From Cotesia glomerata (Eukaryota; Arthropoda; Insecta; Hymenoptera; Braconidae): 64,000 nucleotides of DNA. The notes under the pieces are model-generated. The model saw only the letters and a list, made by a program, of their open reading frames with translations, had not been told where the DNA came from and made no database searches. The stretch spans positions 6,116,001 through 6,180,000 of the forward strand of contig NC_058161.1 in assembly GCF_020080835.1 (NCBI RefSeq). The letters run 5' to 3'. Each line of letters opens with the position of its first letter. The stretch's first letter is position 1. The position numbers were made by a program, and so were the translations under genes. Below, one piece after another: positions 11,976 to 24,200 of this stretch.

Positions 11976-12639
11976 AGTTGTCTTATCAATATTAATTATG
12001 TCTAATAGTCGTTTTGTGAGATATTACTTTGATAAAAAATAAGATTAAAATAATGACTAAAATTTAATGGAGAAAAACTTACATTTACAAAAATATTAAA
12101 AATTTCAGTATATTGAATTATTATTATAATAATATATTTAATAGTAATCGTAAAAATATTGAGTGAAATAAGTTTATGGTTTTAGTTTGTAGTCTGGTAA
12201 CTCGCTCCGTTTTTCATGACTATTTTTAGAGCGCTTTTTTTTAAGAAAGAACAAATTAAAAGTTTTGAATTTTTAATGTTTTAATTTACATCTTGTTAAC
12301 AAAAAAAAAAATTTTTATGAAGAAATTAAATATTGTTTTATTATTATTATCACTTGAAAGTTGCATCTCAAAAAGAGCGCGTGGATAGCTTGAGTGATAT
12401 TAACTCCTGAGGAGATCTGAAATCCCAAATTCTTAATTAATCGCCATAACATTTTGGTAAATTTTTTTCACCCCTATATTCCAAATTAACAACCCTTTTT
12501 GTGCGACAAAAAAATTTTTTTTTTTCAGTCCGCCAGTTTGTTATTTTTCGATAAAATTTCATAATAGTACTTAATCATATCTTTGTTGTCTTTATCTTCG
12601 AAGTTAATGACAATTAATTCTTTTAAGAACTCATTAATA

Positions 12640-12840
12640 TACCGTAAATTGTATGTGGAATCCCGAAAGGTCTAATGCGACTGATGTAATAGTGAAAATA
12701 TTTTGAAAATTCTTACTCACGTGGTAGCAAACTACATTCATATGAGTATCTTCGGAGTGAGTACATTATGATTACTGGAATAAATAGAGTAAATATCCAA
12801 ATTCACATTAATTCATCAAGGTATGTTTAATTTTTAAATA
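12640..12840 (+). promoter_or_regulatory. Distal copy of putative transporter promoter and noncoding first exon
   Basis: Matches the proximal block at 13900-14140. It contains the palindromic E-box CACGTG at 12718-12723, followed after 103 bases by a good splice donor, CATCAAG|GTATGT, at 12821. Since the first coding exon of the transporter begins exactly at a splice acceptor, an upstream noncoding exon is required, and this is one of two candidates. Inferred from sequence only. Confidence 0.45.
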
Positions 12841-13454
12841 ATTATATTTTTTAAGTAATAAAAAATAACTGGAATTTTAAAAAAATTGAAAATTAGAGTG
12901 ATTTATTACTGAAAAGTGTCTGAAATCGATACTAGAACTATTCTATAATTAAATTTTCTTTCTTCACCGGATATGAAAGAAACCGATAAATATAACTAAT
13001 AAAAACTTTAGTAATATTTAAATTTTAAAATTTTAAAGTAAAACAGAAATATGTTCCAAATTGTTTATCCAAGTTTTCATTGAAAAATTTTCGAAATAAA
13101 TAACAGCACTTATTTTCTTTGAAATAATAAAAATACAACAAAAATAATTAGGTAAGAAAAAAAGTATGTAAGATAAGTATATAAGAAAAAACAAAGGTTT
13201 AAAAATATAATTAATATTCAACTGAGTGCAACTAATTTTATAACATCAAAAAATATAGATTTTTATTATTACAACTGACTAATACTCTAATTGTCTTTTC
13301 GTAAGACATAAATTCGATAAAAAAAAGATAAAAAATCATTAAAAACTACTGGATAAAAAAAAATCGTATACACTAAATTTTGTCGTATTTTAATAATAAC
13401 ATAAATAATAATAATCGTAAAAATTTTGAGTGTTATATCTGTCTCTATCGAAAT

Positions 13455-13850
13455 GACATTAAAGTTAGCAATCACTTGACAATTTTATAATTTTTTTTAA
13501 CAAACAAATTTGTTTCAAAAAATTATTTTTAAAAAATTGCATTTTTAATTTTTTTAAATTTCTACCTGTCAATTTTTTTTGCCATCATTTATTTGTTACA
13601 AAAATTTTTTTAATTATTAAATATCTGCTAAATTAAACTTAGATTTTCATCATTAAAGTTAGAAATCACGACATTTAAAAATTTTTTTTTAACAAACAAA
13701 TTTGTTCCAAGAAATTATTAAAAAAAAATTGCATTTTTAATTTTTTAAAATTTTTACATGTCAATTTTTTTTGCCATAATTTATTTGTTACAAAAATTTT
13801 AAAAATTATTAAATATCTGTTGAATTAATTTTTATTCTATCGATATACGG
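13455..13850 (+). repeat. Two tandem copies of a ~190-base dispersed repeat
   Basis: Each copy begins ATTAAAGTTAGCAATCACTTG-like (13458 and 13655), continues with ACAAACAAATTTGTTCCAAA and ends near TTGCCATAATTTATTTGTTA. Related copies in the same orientation occur at about 15955-16165, 16862-17050, 17155-17335, 21514-21711 and 55392-55615. No coding potential and no obvious inverted ends. Confidence 0.75.
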
Positions 13851-13899
13851 TAGAAAATGAAACATAACTTCATAGTCTTTATTTATGAGAACCCACTGT

Positions 13900-14140
13900 T
13901 ATACCCTCTATTGCCTATTTAAAGGGAAGGGTATTGTACAATGCGTCTGATGTCATACCTCAAGTATTTTCACAATTCTTACCCACGTGGTAGGGTAGGT
14001 GAATTGAAGAGAAACAAACCTCACTCACGTTTATATCGTTAGAGCGAGCACATATGGAATAAATAAAAGTATAGTGATAACTAAAACAATTATAGTAAAT
14101 ATCTAAATATATACTAGTTTATCAAGGTTTGTAAAGTAAT
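13900..14140 (+). promoter_or_regulatory. Proximal copy of putative transporter promoter and noncoding first exon
   Basis: Second copy of the block at 12640-12840. E-box CACGTG at 13984-13989 within ACCCACGTGGT, and a donor-like TATCAAG|GTTTGT at 14127. The spacing is 143 bases against 103 in the other copy. Candidate first exon for the transporter. Confidence 0.45.
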
Positions 14141-14436
14141 TATGTTTTTTTAAGTAATAAAAAGAACCAAAAGTAATTATAAAAAAAAAAAACTAACAGC
14201 GATATATATATTAATAAAAAGTGTCTGAGTGTCTAAACTCGAGACAAGAACTATTATATCAATTAAATTGGATTTATTAAATCGCGCTGGTTACAAGCCA
14301 CTTAATTCACAAGTGATTGAAGAGCATTGTAACTATTTAGTGAAGTGATTCTTGTGTTTAAAAAATTAAAACGTATTATCATTTTTAAAAAATAAATTTT
14401 AAAAATTAAACTTGTAATTAAAAAAAATTCTTTCAG

Positions 14437-17400
14437 ATGTTGGAGTCTTTTAATACAGTGGGATGGCAAAGATTCAAAAGTGCGTTGATGCGGAAAAAAA
14501 TAATCGACGCTTCAGCACCGGAATCTAAATTATTAAAGTGTTTGACAACGCTAGACTTAACAGCCCTAAGTATCGGATCAACTCTTGGGGTTGGAGTGTA
14601 TGTTCTTGCTGGAAATGTCGCAAGTATCCATGCAGGTCCCTCTGTGATCATTTCGTTTGTTATTGCGGCTATTGCTTCTATATTTGCAGGTAATACTATT
14701 TTTTAATTAATTATTAATCTTTGTAAAATTAATAGCAGCGAAATTAGCATGATATTAAAATTAGCAGACATTTTACAATTTTTTATTTTTTAAATCAATA
14801 AAAATTATTTATTATTTATTATTTAATTTCAGTGCTAAGGTAGTAAGGTAAAAGCCCCAATATATGATCATATACTGGTACATGATCATATATTGGGGCT
14901 TTTACCTTATAGCCAAATGGCAAAAGTATAAAAAAAAATTGTAATAAAGTACACGTATGAATAATGAAGATATAAAATTTCAAAATTTTAGATATTACAC
15001 GGATAGAAGGATTTATTAACTATTAATAATTTAATTTATTTGAAGATAATTATTTAATTTATCAAATTTTAATAAATATTTTTTAACATTCAATAAATAT
15101 TTATTTGGGAAGAAAGTACATTTATTAATAGTTAATAAGTACTTATTAATAGTTAAGAAATATTTATTAACAGTTAATAAATATTTTGTTGAGTGAATTT
15201 GTTTCGTTTGCAATGTCATATGATATGAAGATTGCTTATAAACAAAAATCATCTTTACAAATTATTTGCATTAATTATATTACATTATAATAACGTTTAT
15301 TGTAACATACCGAATTCTATTACAGCTCATAATTATTTTTTATATTTTTAAGTATTAAAAACGTTAATTTATTTAGTGAATTTAATTATTATCATGTATT
15401 TCAGCTATCGGGTTATGAAAAGTGTCAAAAGAAAATTGCTTTTTATTTTAAATAAATATTTGTTTACAGTTAACAAATATTCATTAACCATTAATAAATA
15501 TTTATTAACAGTTAATAAACTGTACTTAATAATTACTTATTAACTGTTAATAAATATTTGTTAACTGTTAACAAATATTTATTAACATTTGATAAATTGT
15601 ATTTAATAAATGATTTATTAACTGGTAATAAAATTTTATTAAATCCTATGATGTTAAAAAATCATTTATTAACAGTTAATAAAGCTTATTAATTATAAAC
15701 AAATCCTTCTATCAGTGTAGGAAAAAATCATTTTTCTTTAATTTGGAATGTAGTTATGATAAATACAAGAAAAGTATAAATTTGAATATAAAAATATAAA
15801 ATTAAAGAGTTAAACTTTGTTTTTATAATTAAAAAAATATTTTTCAAAAATTGCAACTAGAATTTTTCAAATTTTCTACAAGTGAAATTTTTTTTTTAAT
15901 AATTTTTTTCAATAAAAAAAATTCTAAAAATTTTCTCATGTCAACTATTTTAATTTCCGTGAAATTAGCACACTTGATAATTTTTTGATTATTCTTGAAA
16001 AATAAACTAAGTCTGAAAAATAATTTTTAAAAAATTGCATTTATAATTTTTTAAAGCCTTTAAATATGGAATTTTTTAAATAAATTTTTCGTGCTATAAT
16101 TTATTTGTTAATAAAATTCTAAAAATTATCAATGTCCCTCAATTTCAACATCATTAAAATTATTGTTTGTTTATAATTATTAACTGTTAAACTAGGACTG
16201 TGTTTTGCTGAATTTGGCACCAGAGTACCAAAAGCCGGATCATCTTATGTCTACACGTACGTTACAATTGGAGAATTTGTGGGATTTATTATCGGCTGGG
16301 TATTGATTCTTGAATATGTAATCGGAGCAGCGAGTGTGGTACGAGCACTGACCAGTTATATTGATGTATTTACTCATCAAGTTATAAGCAATGCGTTCAA
16401 ATCATTCGCTAAAATTGGAATCCCGTACTTTTCACCCTACGTTGATTTTCTTGCTTTTGGAATCACTGTATTGTTTTCAGTGGCTTTGGCGTTTGGTGCT
16501 AAGGAATCATCGTTAGCAAACAATATTTGTACTTTTATTAATTTATCAATTGTACTGTTTGTTATTATTGCTGGATCATTCAAAGGTATTTAAATAATAA
16601 GTAAATTTTTATTTTAAAATATATCTAAAAATTTTTTAAATCATGATAATAAATAAATTATGATAAAATATTTTTGAAAATTCGCAGATATAATTTTTAT
16701 AAATTTCTACATGTAGAATTTTTTTTTATTTGAATGTTATAAAAATCTACAAAAATTGAAAGATGTTTGTTAGATTTTTAATTTTTTTTGTTAATTAAAA
16801 TTTTTTTTTTTTTAATAAAAAAAACATCTTTTTCGCTTTAAACTTTTTCAATATTCAATTGGTCCTATAATAAAGGACATTCAAGTTAGCAGTCACTTGA
16901 CCATTTTTTAATTTTTTTTTAACAAACAAATTTGTTCCAAAAAATTATTTTTAAAAAATTGGATTTTTAATTTTTTTTAATTTCCTCATGTCAATTTTTT
17001 TTTCTAATTTTTTTTGTCACAATTTATTGGTTAAAAAATTGAAAGATGTTTGTTAATTTTTCAATTTTTTTTATTAATTTAAAATTTTTTTTTCTAATAA
17101 AAAAAAACATCTTTTTCACTTTAAGCTCTTTAAATATTTAATTTGTTCTATAATAAAGGACATTAAAATTAGTAGTCACTTGACCATTTTTTAATTTTTT
17201 TTAGCAAACAAATTTGTTCAAAAAAATTGGATTTTCAATTTTTAAAATTTTCTTCAAGCCAATTTTTTTTTTGTCATAATTTATTTGTTAAAAAAATTAC
17301 AAAATATCTGTTAAATTAATTTTCATCTATAATAATCAAAACTAATGAATATTTTATTTTTAAAAATAGCTGACATGACAAATTGGAAACTAAACGTTGA

Positions 17401-20279
17401 AAACTTACCGGAAAAAGAGGGTGTAAATTATGGAACTGGTGGTTTCGCACCGTTTGGATTAATGGGAATAATTTCTGGTGCTGGTGAATGTTTCTACGGC
17501 TTTATTGGATTTGACTGTATAGCGACGGCTGGCGAAGAAGCTAAAAACCCCAAAAAATCATTACCAATAGCGATCGTCGTTTCTCTAACAATAGTTTTTT
17601 TGGCGTACTTTGGAATCTCGATAGTGCTAACAACTGTTCTACCTTATTACGACCAAGATATTAACGCTCCTTTTATTTACATGTTCAACTCAATCGGCTG
17701 GAATTGGGCCACTTACATTGTCAGTGTTGGTGCATTCTGTGCTTTGACTACAAGGTAACTTTTTATTATTCTAATAAATTAAATTGAAATGTGCTAAGCT
17801 ACTAATTTTTTTAATTTATTATTCAGTTTGGTCGGTGCTTTGTTCCCTTTACCGAGAATTATTTATGCAATGGCATCAGACGGTTTGTTGTACAAATGGC
17901 TGGGTCATATAAATACTCGATTCCACACTCCAATGACTGGAACTTTGATCGCAGGGCTTTTTACTGGTAAAATATTAATTATTTTAATAAAATTTTTATA
18001 ATTTGAACAATTAATTTACAAGAATTTTTTTTAGGAATCCTTTCTGCGCTTTTTGACTTGAAACATTTGTCTCAAATGATGAGTCTAGGTACACTGTTTT
18101 CGTATTCTATTGTTGCTGCGTGTGTTGTTGTTTTACGGTAATTACAAATTTCTATTATTCATTTATTTATTTGTTTAAATAAACACAACAGCTTGAGCCA
18201 TTAACAGGGTTGATAGTTACAGTAGTTAGTACATAAAAAATTTGTAATGTATAACAAGATGACCTATAAATGGTACAGTAATTTAATAGATAGATTGCTA
18301 AATGAGTAGACCATTGATGTGTTAGCAATTGCAATCCAAAAAAATAATAGTAATTAATAAAAATAAAAAAGAAAAAAACGTAATAATAATAATAATTATA
18401 ACAATTGCACATAATTAATGCCATTAAGTTGATAATTTACTAAGTGATGCTGTTACACTGCCACTAAGTCAATTTGACAGCACCAGATCTAAATAATTGT
18501 TTTGATAATTAGTAACAAGATTGTATTGTTCAAATTTAAGATAGTTATAAAAGTCATATTATATTATTGATTTAATAACTTATTTTGCTTTATTTATTTA
18601 AAATTTTTAAATTCTAGGTACAAAGAAAATGAAATGAATGAAAAAAAACGACTAGTTAAAGAACCCAGAACGATAAAATATATTGCTAAGCAATTGATCA
18701 ATGCTAATAATTTAGTATTTTCAACAAAACTTACGTCGGACATAGTATCTTGCCTCGTTACAATTTATGGTAATTGTACTTTATTTTTTACAATATTTAA
18801 ATACTTAATAAGATTTAATAAAAAATTTTTTTTTATTTTTAGTAATTGTCGGTTTCTTGTCTGCGGGATTCATTGTGAAATTTTTAGAACACATTATTAA
18901 TGTGGAGATTAGGGCAATAATCCTCCTTAGTGTTCTGATCATCACCATGATTGCCTTGCTAATATGCATATGTTTACAACCAACATCTGATAAAAAACTT
19001 CCGTACTCTGTAAGTATTCTTTAACGTACACTGAGAGAAAAAATTTATTTTTCAAAAAATAGACATTTTTGTGAAAAAAAATCAATTTGTTTGAAATTTT
19101 CTCTTTCTTGTTGAAAAAAATTATCTAGATTTGAGAAAAAACAATTTTAAATGAAAATTCACAAGTTGTCTATCTAAAATTGTTTTTTTTTCTAAATTTA
19201 GAAAATCTTTATTGAACAAGAAAGTTACTGTAAGAATAATTTTAGTATCTTCAGCTAAAAAATAAAAATTGTAGAAAATTTTAAACAAATTAATTTTTTT
19301 CCACAAAAATGTCCATTTTTTGCAAAAGAAATTTTTTCTCAGTGTACTTGTTAGTTATCATAAAAGTGACGACTGTAAAAATTCAACAAATTTATATTTA
19401 AGTGACATATATTAGTAGAAAAAACATAAATTTTTTCGACCTATTACAATTTAAAAATGCATTTCCTTTAATTAAAATGATTGAATTTTAATAAATAATA
19501 AAAATTAAGATTTCGATACTGCCATTCTAATACGTCGTATTCCACATTTAGAAAATATTACAGCAGACGGTGAAAACAGTTCATTTTTAACATTGATTAA
19601 ATGGGATTCAACGGATGAAAATATTTATTTAAAAATAGTTATTAAACTATTTGACCTGTAAATTTTTAATATAATTTTCATAATATTGTTGTGATTCTAT
19701 TTAAAAAAAAAAAAATCAATATGTCAAATTTTGTGAGATACGACGTATTAGAATGGCAGTATCGATTTGTAAATTACAAAAAATGTCCATGTAATTTTAT
19801 AGGTACCGCTTGTACTTGTTAATTATCATAAAAGTGACGACTGTAAAAATTCAACAAATTTATATTTAAATGACTTATATTAGTAGAAAAAACAAATTTT
19901 TTCTACCTATTGCAATTTAAAAATGCATTTACACTTATTATAATAATTAAATTTTAATTAATGATAAAAATTAAGATTTTTTAGTCACAAAAAATATCCA
20001 TGTAATTTTCTAGGTACCGCTTGTACCTTTCTTGCCAGCAATCAGTATCATGGTCAACTTTCTTCTTATGTGGGGAGTGAGTATAAGAACCTGGATGCAA
20101 TTCGTCGGATGGATGGGAATTGGTTAGTAAAAAAAAATTTTTTTTTTTAATTTATTAATTAATTAATAAATCAATACATTCATAAATGCTTTTTTTCAGG
20201 TCTCATTATTTATTTCACGTATGGAATAAAAAACAGTATCAATAGAACCAAACCAACACCAAATGAAGTTTGTAATTAA
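14437..20279 (+). CDS. Cationic amino acid transporter, CAT family (SLC7A1-4 type)
   Basis: Nine exons: 14437-14689, 16196-16585, 17370-17754, 17827-17966, 18035-18137, 18618-18769, 18843-19009, 20014-20122 and 20200-20279 (TAA). Every phase agrees, giving 592 residues, a normal CAT length. The ATG sits exactly at a TTTCAG acceptor, so the 5' UTR is spliced. CAT hallmarks: LTALSIGSTLGVGVYVLAG in the first membrane helix; AGLCFAEFGTRVPKAGSSY across the exon 1-2 junction; GFDCIATAGEEAKNPKKS; the FPLPRIIYAMASDGLL helix; and the conserved C-terminal membrane pair around PLVPFLPAISIMVNF. About 14 hydrophobic segments are expected for the family. Role: uptake of arginine, lysine and other cationic amino acids at the plasma membrane; the Drosophila relative slimfast links amino acid supply to TOR. 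The exact orthologue is not decided. Introns 1, 2 and 7 contain repeats. Confidence 0.93.
14844..14909. repeat. Near-perfect 66-base palindrome
   Basis: TAAGGTAAAAGCCCCAATAT begins the left arm and its exact complement ends the right arm, with arms of almost 30 bases and a very short centre. Lies in transporter intron 1. It looks like two element termini fused with no interior. Confidence 0.8.
14996..15719. mobile_element. Element with ACACTGATAGAAGGATTT ends and TTATTAACAGTTAATAA arrays
   Basis: The right end is the complement of CTACACTGATAGAAGGATTT; the left end is a slightly eroded version. The interior is an irregular array of the short palindromes TTATTAACAGTTAATAA and TTATTAACTGTTAATAA, with variable spacers. 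The same termini flank a different array at 61148-61386. Noncoding. Positions 15720-16195, the rest of intron 1, hold only a degenerate copy of the ~190-base repeat (about 15955-16165). Confidence 0.75.
16862..17335 (+). repeat. Two more copies of the ~190-base dispersed repeat (transporter intron 2)
   Basis: Copies at about 16862-17050 and 17155-17335, separated by a repeated segment with ATAAAAAAAACATCTTTTTC. Same orientation as the copies at 13455-13850. The rest of intron 16586-17369 is low-complexity A/T. Confidence 0.7.
18138..18617. other. Transporter intron 5, no recognised content
   Basis: 480 bases between good splice sites. Slightly less AT-rich than its neighbours (CAACAGCTTGAGCCATTAAC segment). 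It may be a worn retroposon, but I see no termini or repeat partner in the window. Confidence 0.5.
19028..19346. mobile_element. MITE, ACACTGAGAGAAAAAATTT family
   Basis: Ends are ACACTGAGAGAAAAAATTTA and its inverse complement near 19346; the interior repeats as internal inverted segments around ACAAGTTGTCTATCTAAAAT. Family members lie at 30812-31476 (interrupted), 42457-42818 and 51895-52705 (interrupted). Noncoding. Confidence 0.8.
19346..20032 (+). repeat. Tandem duplication covering the acceptor of transporter exon 8
   Basis: A ~215-base unit starting CTTGTTARTTATCATAAAAG occurs at 19346-19817 (enlarged by a 251-base insertion) and at 19818-20032. The unit includes the acceptor and the first 13 bases of exon 8 (TAGGTACCGCTTGTAC), so an unused decoy acceptor exists at 19801-19802. 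Use of the decoy would run into an in-frame TAG within about 80 bases. Confidence 0.8.
19514..19764. mobile_element. MITE with CGATACTGCCATTCTAATAC ends
   Basis: Inverted ends of about 26 bases bound 251 noncoding bases. The second copy of the surrounding tandem duplication lacks it, which gives a direct empty site. Target duplication looks like a short ATT(T) tract. Confidence 0.8.
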
Positions 20280-20521
20280 TAATTTCAATTATCACATAAG
20301 TTAACAGTTAAAAATAATTTTATTGCTGTATTAATTAATTATAAAATATTTTTTTTGACAATTTTTTAATAAAGTTAAATTTTTCTAAAATGAATTACTT
20401 TTTTTACACATAATAACAATTAAGAAACTTTTTTACTTTGATACATTTATAATGTTTGGATGCTTCTTACAAAGATGTGTTTTAAATTTTTATGAAAATC
20501 AGAAAAAAAATAAAAAATAAA

Positions 20522-20538
20522 CGCTCCCGGGTGGGCTC

Positions 20539-20575
<37 letters not shown>

Positions 20576-20595
20576 GCCAATTGCGCCACGGAAGC
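20522..20595 (-). tRNA. tRNA-Asn (GTT)
   Basis: On the minus strand the 74-base sequence folds as a full cloverleaf. The acceptor stem is GCTTCCG with CGGGAGC (one G-T pair), discriminator G. The D arm contains TGGCGCAATTGG. The anticodon stem TTCGG/CCGAA encloses CTGTTAA, giving anticodon GTT. The T arm is GGTGGTTCGAGCCCACC. No intron. It sits in the 1-kb gap between the transporter and the myosin. Confidence 0.95.
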
Positions 20596-20639
20596 TGACG
20601 ACTAGTTGTATAATTATTACATTTATAACACTACCAACA

Positions 20640-20925
20640 CTGAAATTAATTTCATTAAGAGCGGTTTATAGTTGATTTTCAAACGTGTTTTTCTCAAGTA
20701 TGTGATAAAATTTCGAAAAAAAACGCTTTGCTCTTCGATAGATAATTTAATTATCTATCGAAGAGCGAAGCGCTTTTTTGGAAAATTTTCATTTATTTAT
20801 GCATAAAATGCGTTTTAAGATTCCATTTGTTGTACAAGTATGACAGAGATACTTTCGTTTGTCCAATAGAGGGCGAGAGAGAGGAAAAATGTAAACCCTT
20901 CTTAATAATTATAATTTTCATTATT
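20640..20925. repeat. Hairpin-containing dispersed repeat
   Basis: A hairpin with arms CGCTTYGCTCTTCGATAGAT at about 20728-20775 is followed by a non-palindromic tail containing TTGTCCAATAGAGGGCGAGA. An inverted copy of the whole block occurs at 53925-54185 with high identity. Short spurious open frames lie in the tail. The remainder of 20926-21275 shows nothing I recognise. Confidence 0.75.
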
Positions 20926-21275
20926 ATCAATATTAAAATATTAAAAATAAAAAAATGAAAATGAAAGCTTACTGTTTTCAATTTATTGACAGCCTAATAA
21001 AAATTGAGGCGCAAAATGATCAAAAGTAAACTTCAAATAGCATATAAGACACTTCAAGTCCAATTGAGATACAATCGTCTCTGAAGGATTAGATTTAAGT
21101 TTTTTCTGAGATATTGATAGTAATAAAAAAAATACATTGATAAAGTATGACTCAATAAAAATTGAATTATTGATATGAATAGTGAAAGATAAACTCAAAG
21201 ATAATCTTATTGCGATGAGTTACTTGTTGCAAATACTGATGAAGTAGATTATTTTATATTTTTATTTATCGAAAA

Positions 21276-24200
21276 ATGTCAGCATTTGAATCTAAATATA
21301 GTACCGTAAGTTTTTCTTTTTATAATCTATAATTATTTTTGTATATTTTGAGCTAATAATTATTTATACTTAATAAATTTTTGCTGTTAGGGCGATAATG
21401 TGTGGATTAAAAATTCTTCGAACGGAGAATTTGACATTCCTGTGGGATGTAAAATTATTTCGGCTGACAAACGAGGTCTTCAAGTTCAAGATGACGATGG
21501 AAAGGTAAAATGACATGACATTAAAGTTAGCAGTCACTTGATCATTTTTTAATTTTATTTAATAAAAAAATTTGTTCCGAAAAATTATTTATAAAATTAT
21601 TTATAAAAAATTGCATATTTAATTTTTTTTAATTTCTGCATGTCAATTTTTTTTCCTATTTTTTTTTTGCAATAATTTATTTTTCACCACAATTATTAAA
21701 ATGATTAAATAGGGTAGAAGTACCGTTTGTGGCCACTGTGCCGTTTATGGCCATTTATTGTTCAAATAAACGATAGAAATGAATTTATATTAATTAACCA
21801 TTACAAACTCAATTTGTTTTAATATAAATTTTTTAAAACTCAGCAAAAATATGGTTATAATATTATAAGTTTTTAATAAATTAGTTCAAATGTTAACTGG
21901 CCAAAAACGGTGCTAAGGTGTCCAAAAACGGTACTTCTACCCTATCTGCTGAATTAATTTTCATTAAATTGATATTATAAATATTTGAAAGTAAGAAGCT
22001 TTTTCATACGTCTTATCAGTGGTTGTTGATTATAATTAGACCAGATATATTACATATTTAGTGCTAAAATAAATCTTTAATTGTAATAATTTTCTAGATA
22101 GAAACGATTGATAATAATCGAATTTTAAAACGTATGCATCATTCTTCAGTAAATGGAGTTGAAGATATGATAAAACTAGGAGATCTTCAAGAATATGCTA
22201 TTTTGAAAAATCTTCATATTCGATACAACCAGAATTTAATTTATGTATGTAATTAAATTTTATAAGTCTAGTCGTTGTTTATAAAATAGTTATTGAAATA
22301 AATTTTCATTTTTTTAGACTTATACGGGAAGTATGTTAATAGCAATAAATCCTTATAAAATATTAAATATTTACACGCAAAAAGAAGTGGCAAATTATCG
22401 ATCAAAAAATATCGGAGAAAAACCACCTCATATATTTGCAATTGGTGACAATTGCTTTATGGAAATGCGACGGTCACAAAAAAATCAGTGTATCGTAATC
22501 AGGTTAATTAATGTTTGTTATTTTTATAAGCGATAAAAATGTATTTTAATTTTTTTTTAAATTATATATTTTTAAAATATTTTTAGTGGAGAAAGTGGGG
22601 CAGGAAAAACTGAAAGTACAAAATTAATTTTACAATATATTGCGGCAATAAGTGGCGAACATTCATGGATTGAACAACAAATTCTTGAAGCTAATCCTAT
22701 TCTTGAAGGTTTTAATTATTTTTCAATTAATATTGTACATTAAAAAATTAATATTTCATAAATTGAGTAAATAAATTATAAAAATTGGATTTATACTTTT
22801 TGTTACAGCATTCGGAAATGCTAAAACTGTTCGTAATGACAATTCTTCACGATTCGGAAAATACATTGACATAAAATTTTCAAAAAATGGATCAATAGAA
22901 GGCGCAAAAATCGAGCAATATCTTTTAGAAAAATGCCGTTTAGTTTATCAAGGACAAAATGAGAGAAATTATCATATTTTTTATTCAATTTTAATAGGAC
23001 TATCTAAAGAAGAAAAGAAAAAACTGAATTTGGGTCTACCAGAAGACTATAAATATTTATGTGGCTCTTTGGAATGTAAAGGGCGAAATGACGCACAAGA
23101 ATTTGCTAATGTAAAGGCAGCAATGAAAGTCTTAAATTTTAGCGATGATGAATTTTGGAGCATAATAAAACTTTTAGCAGCTATTTTGCATCTTGGAAAT
23201 TTAAACTACAAGTCGGTAACGATGGCGAACATGGATGCGAGTGAAATAATTGACGATGCAACCATTAAAATGTTAATTGAACTACTTGGTGTTAATAATG
23301 GAGCGTTGAAGGAAGCGCTTTCTCGAAAAACGATTTTTGTCCAGGGAGAGCGTGTAATTAGTAATCTATCGAAAGATCAAGCTACAGAAGTAAGAGATTC
23401 TTTTGTAAAAGCAGTTTATGGAAGACTTTTTATTTTTATTGTCAGTAAAATTAACGATGCAATATTCAAGCCTAAATCTAATACCAAAAATTCAATCGGA
23501 GTGCTCGATATTTTTGGATTCGAAAATTTTACTCATAACAGTTTTGAACAACTGTGTATTAATTATGCAAACGAACATTTACAGCAATTTTTTGTGAAAC
23601 ATATTTTTAAAATGGAACAGGATTATTACAATCAAGAAGGGATTTCATGGAGTCATATTGAATTTAATGACAATCAAAGCGTTCTTGATTTAATTGGAGT
23701 TAAAGCTGTTAATGTAATGGCACTCATTGATGAAGAAAGTAAATTTCCGAAGGTAAAATATTACTTTTTTCAGTCTGGATATTTTAAAGTTAACGATTAT
23801 TTTGACTCTTATATGAAAGTACTAGGAATAACTGTTAAGGTAGTATCCTCGGTTAGAAATTTACCGTTCAGAATTTGATGAAATTTGTCATATTAATAAA
23901 TTGTAGTAAGATCATCCCGTGTTAAAAAAAATCGAGTTAAAAGAGTCTTAAAAATGTCGTTTGTTCGATATCTTAAACGTGACATAAACCAAGACTATTT
24001 TAAGACTCTTTTAAGACGCCAAAAAAAATTCCGAGAGCAAATTTTTAAAATTTAGTTCTCAAATTTGTTATGAAAATTAATTTTCAGACATTTTTAGACG
24101 ATTTTGCAAGTTTTTAAACGCAACATTTTTGAGTATGCTCTTTTTAAATTGTTGAAAAATTATTATCCGACAATTTTAAAACTTTGTTAAAACGCTTCGT

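Larger units (their letters stand above)
10242..14436. other. Divergent intergenic region with segmental duplication
   Basis: Lies between the knottin gene (-) and the transporter start codon (+). A segment at about 11100-12190 is repeated at about 13000-13440; matching landmarks are a TTATTTTCTTTGAAA block and a TAATAGTAATCGTAAAAAT block. The left copy carries a later insertion of three double-hairpin repeats (11255-11975). A second duplicated pair, about 12640-12840 and 13900-14140, looks like alternative first exons of the transporter. 10300-11090 shows nothing I can name. Confidence 0.6.

Noticed and set aside
23753..23878. Open frame continuing past exon 6 of the myosin
   Set aside because: A good GTAAAA donor at 23753 joins in phase to the next conserved motor exon; the read-through sequence is the edge of a MITE.
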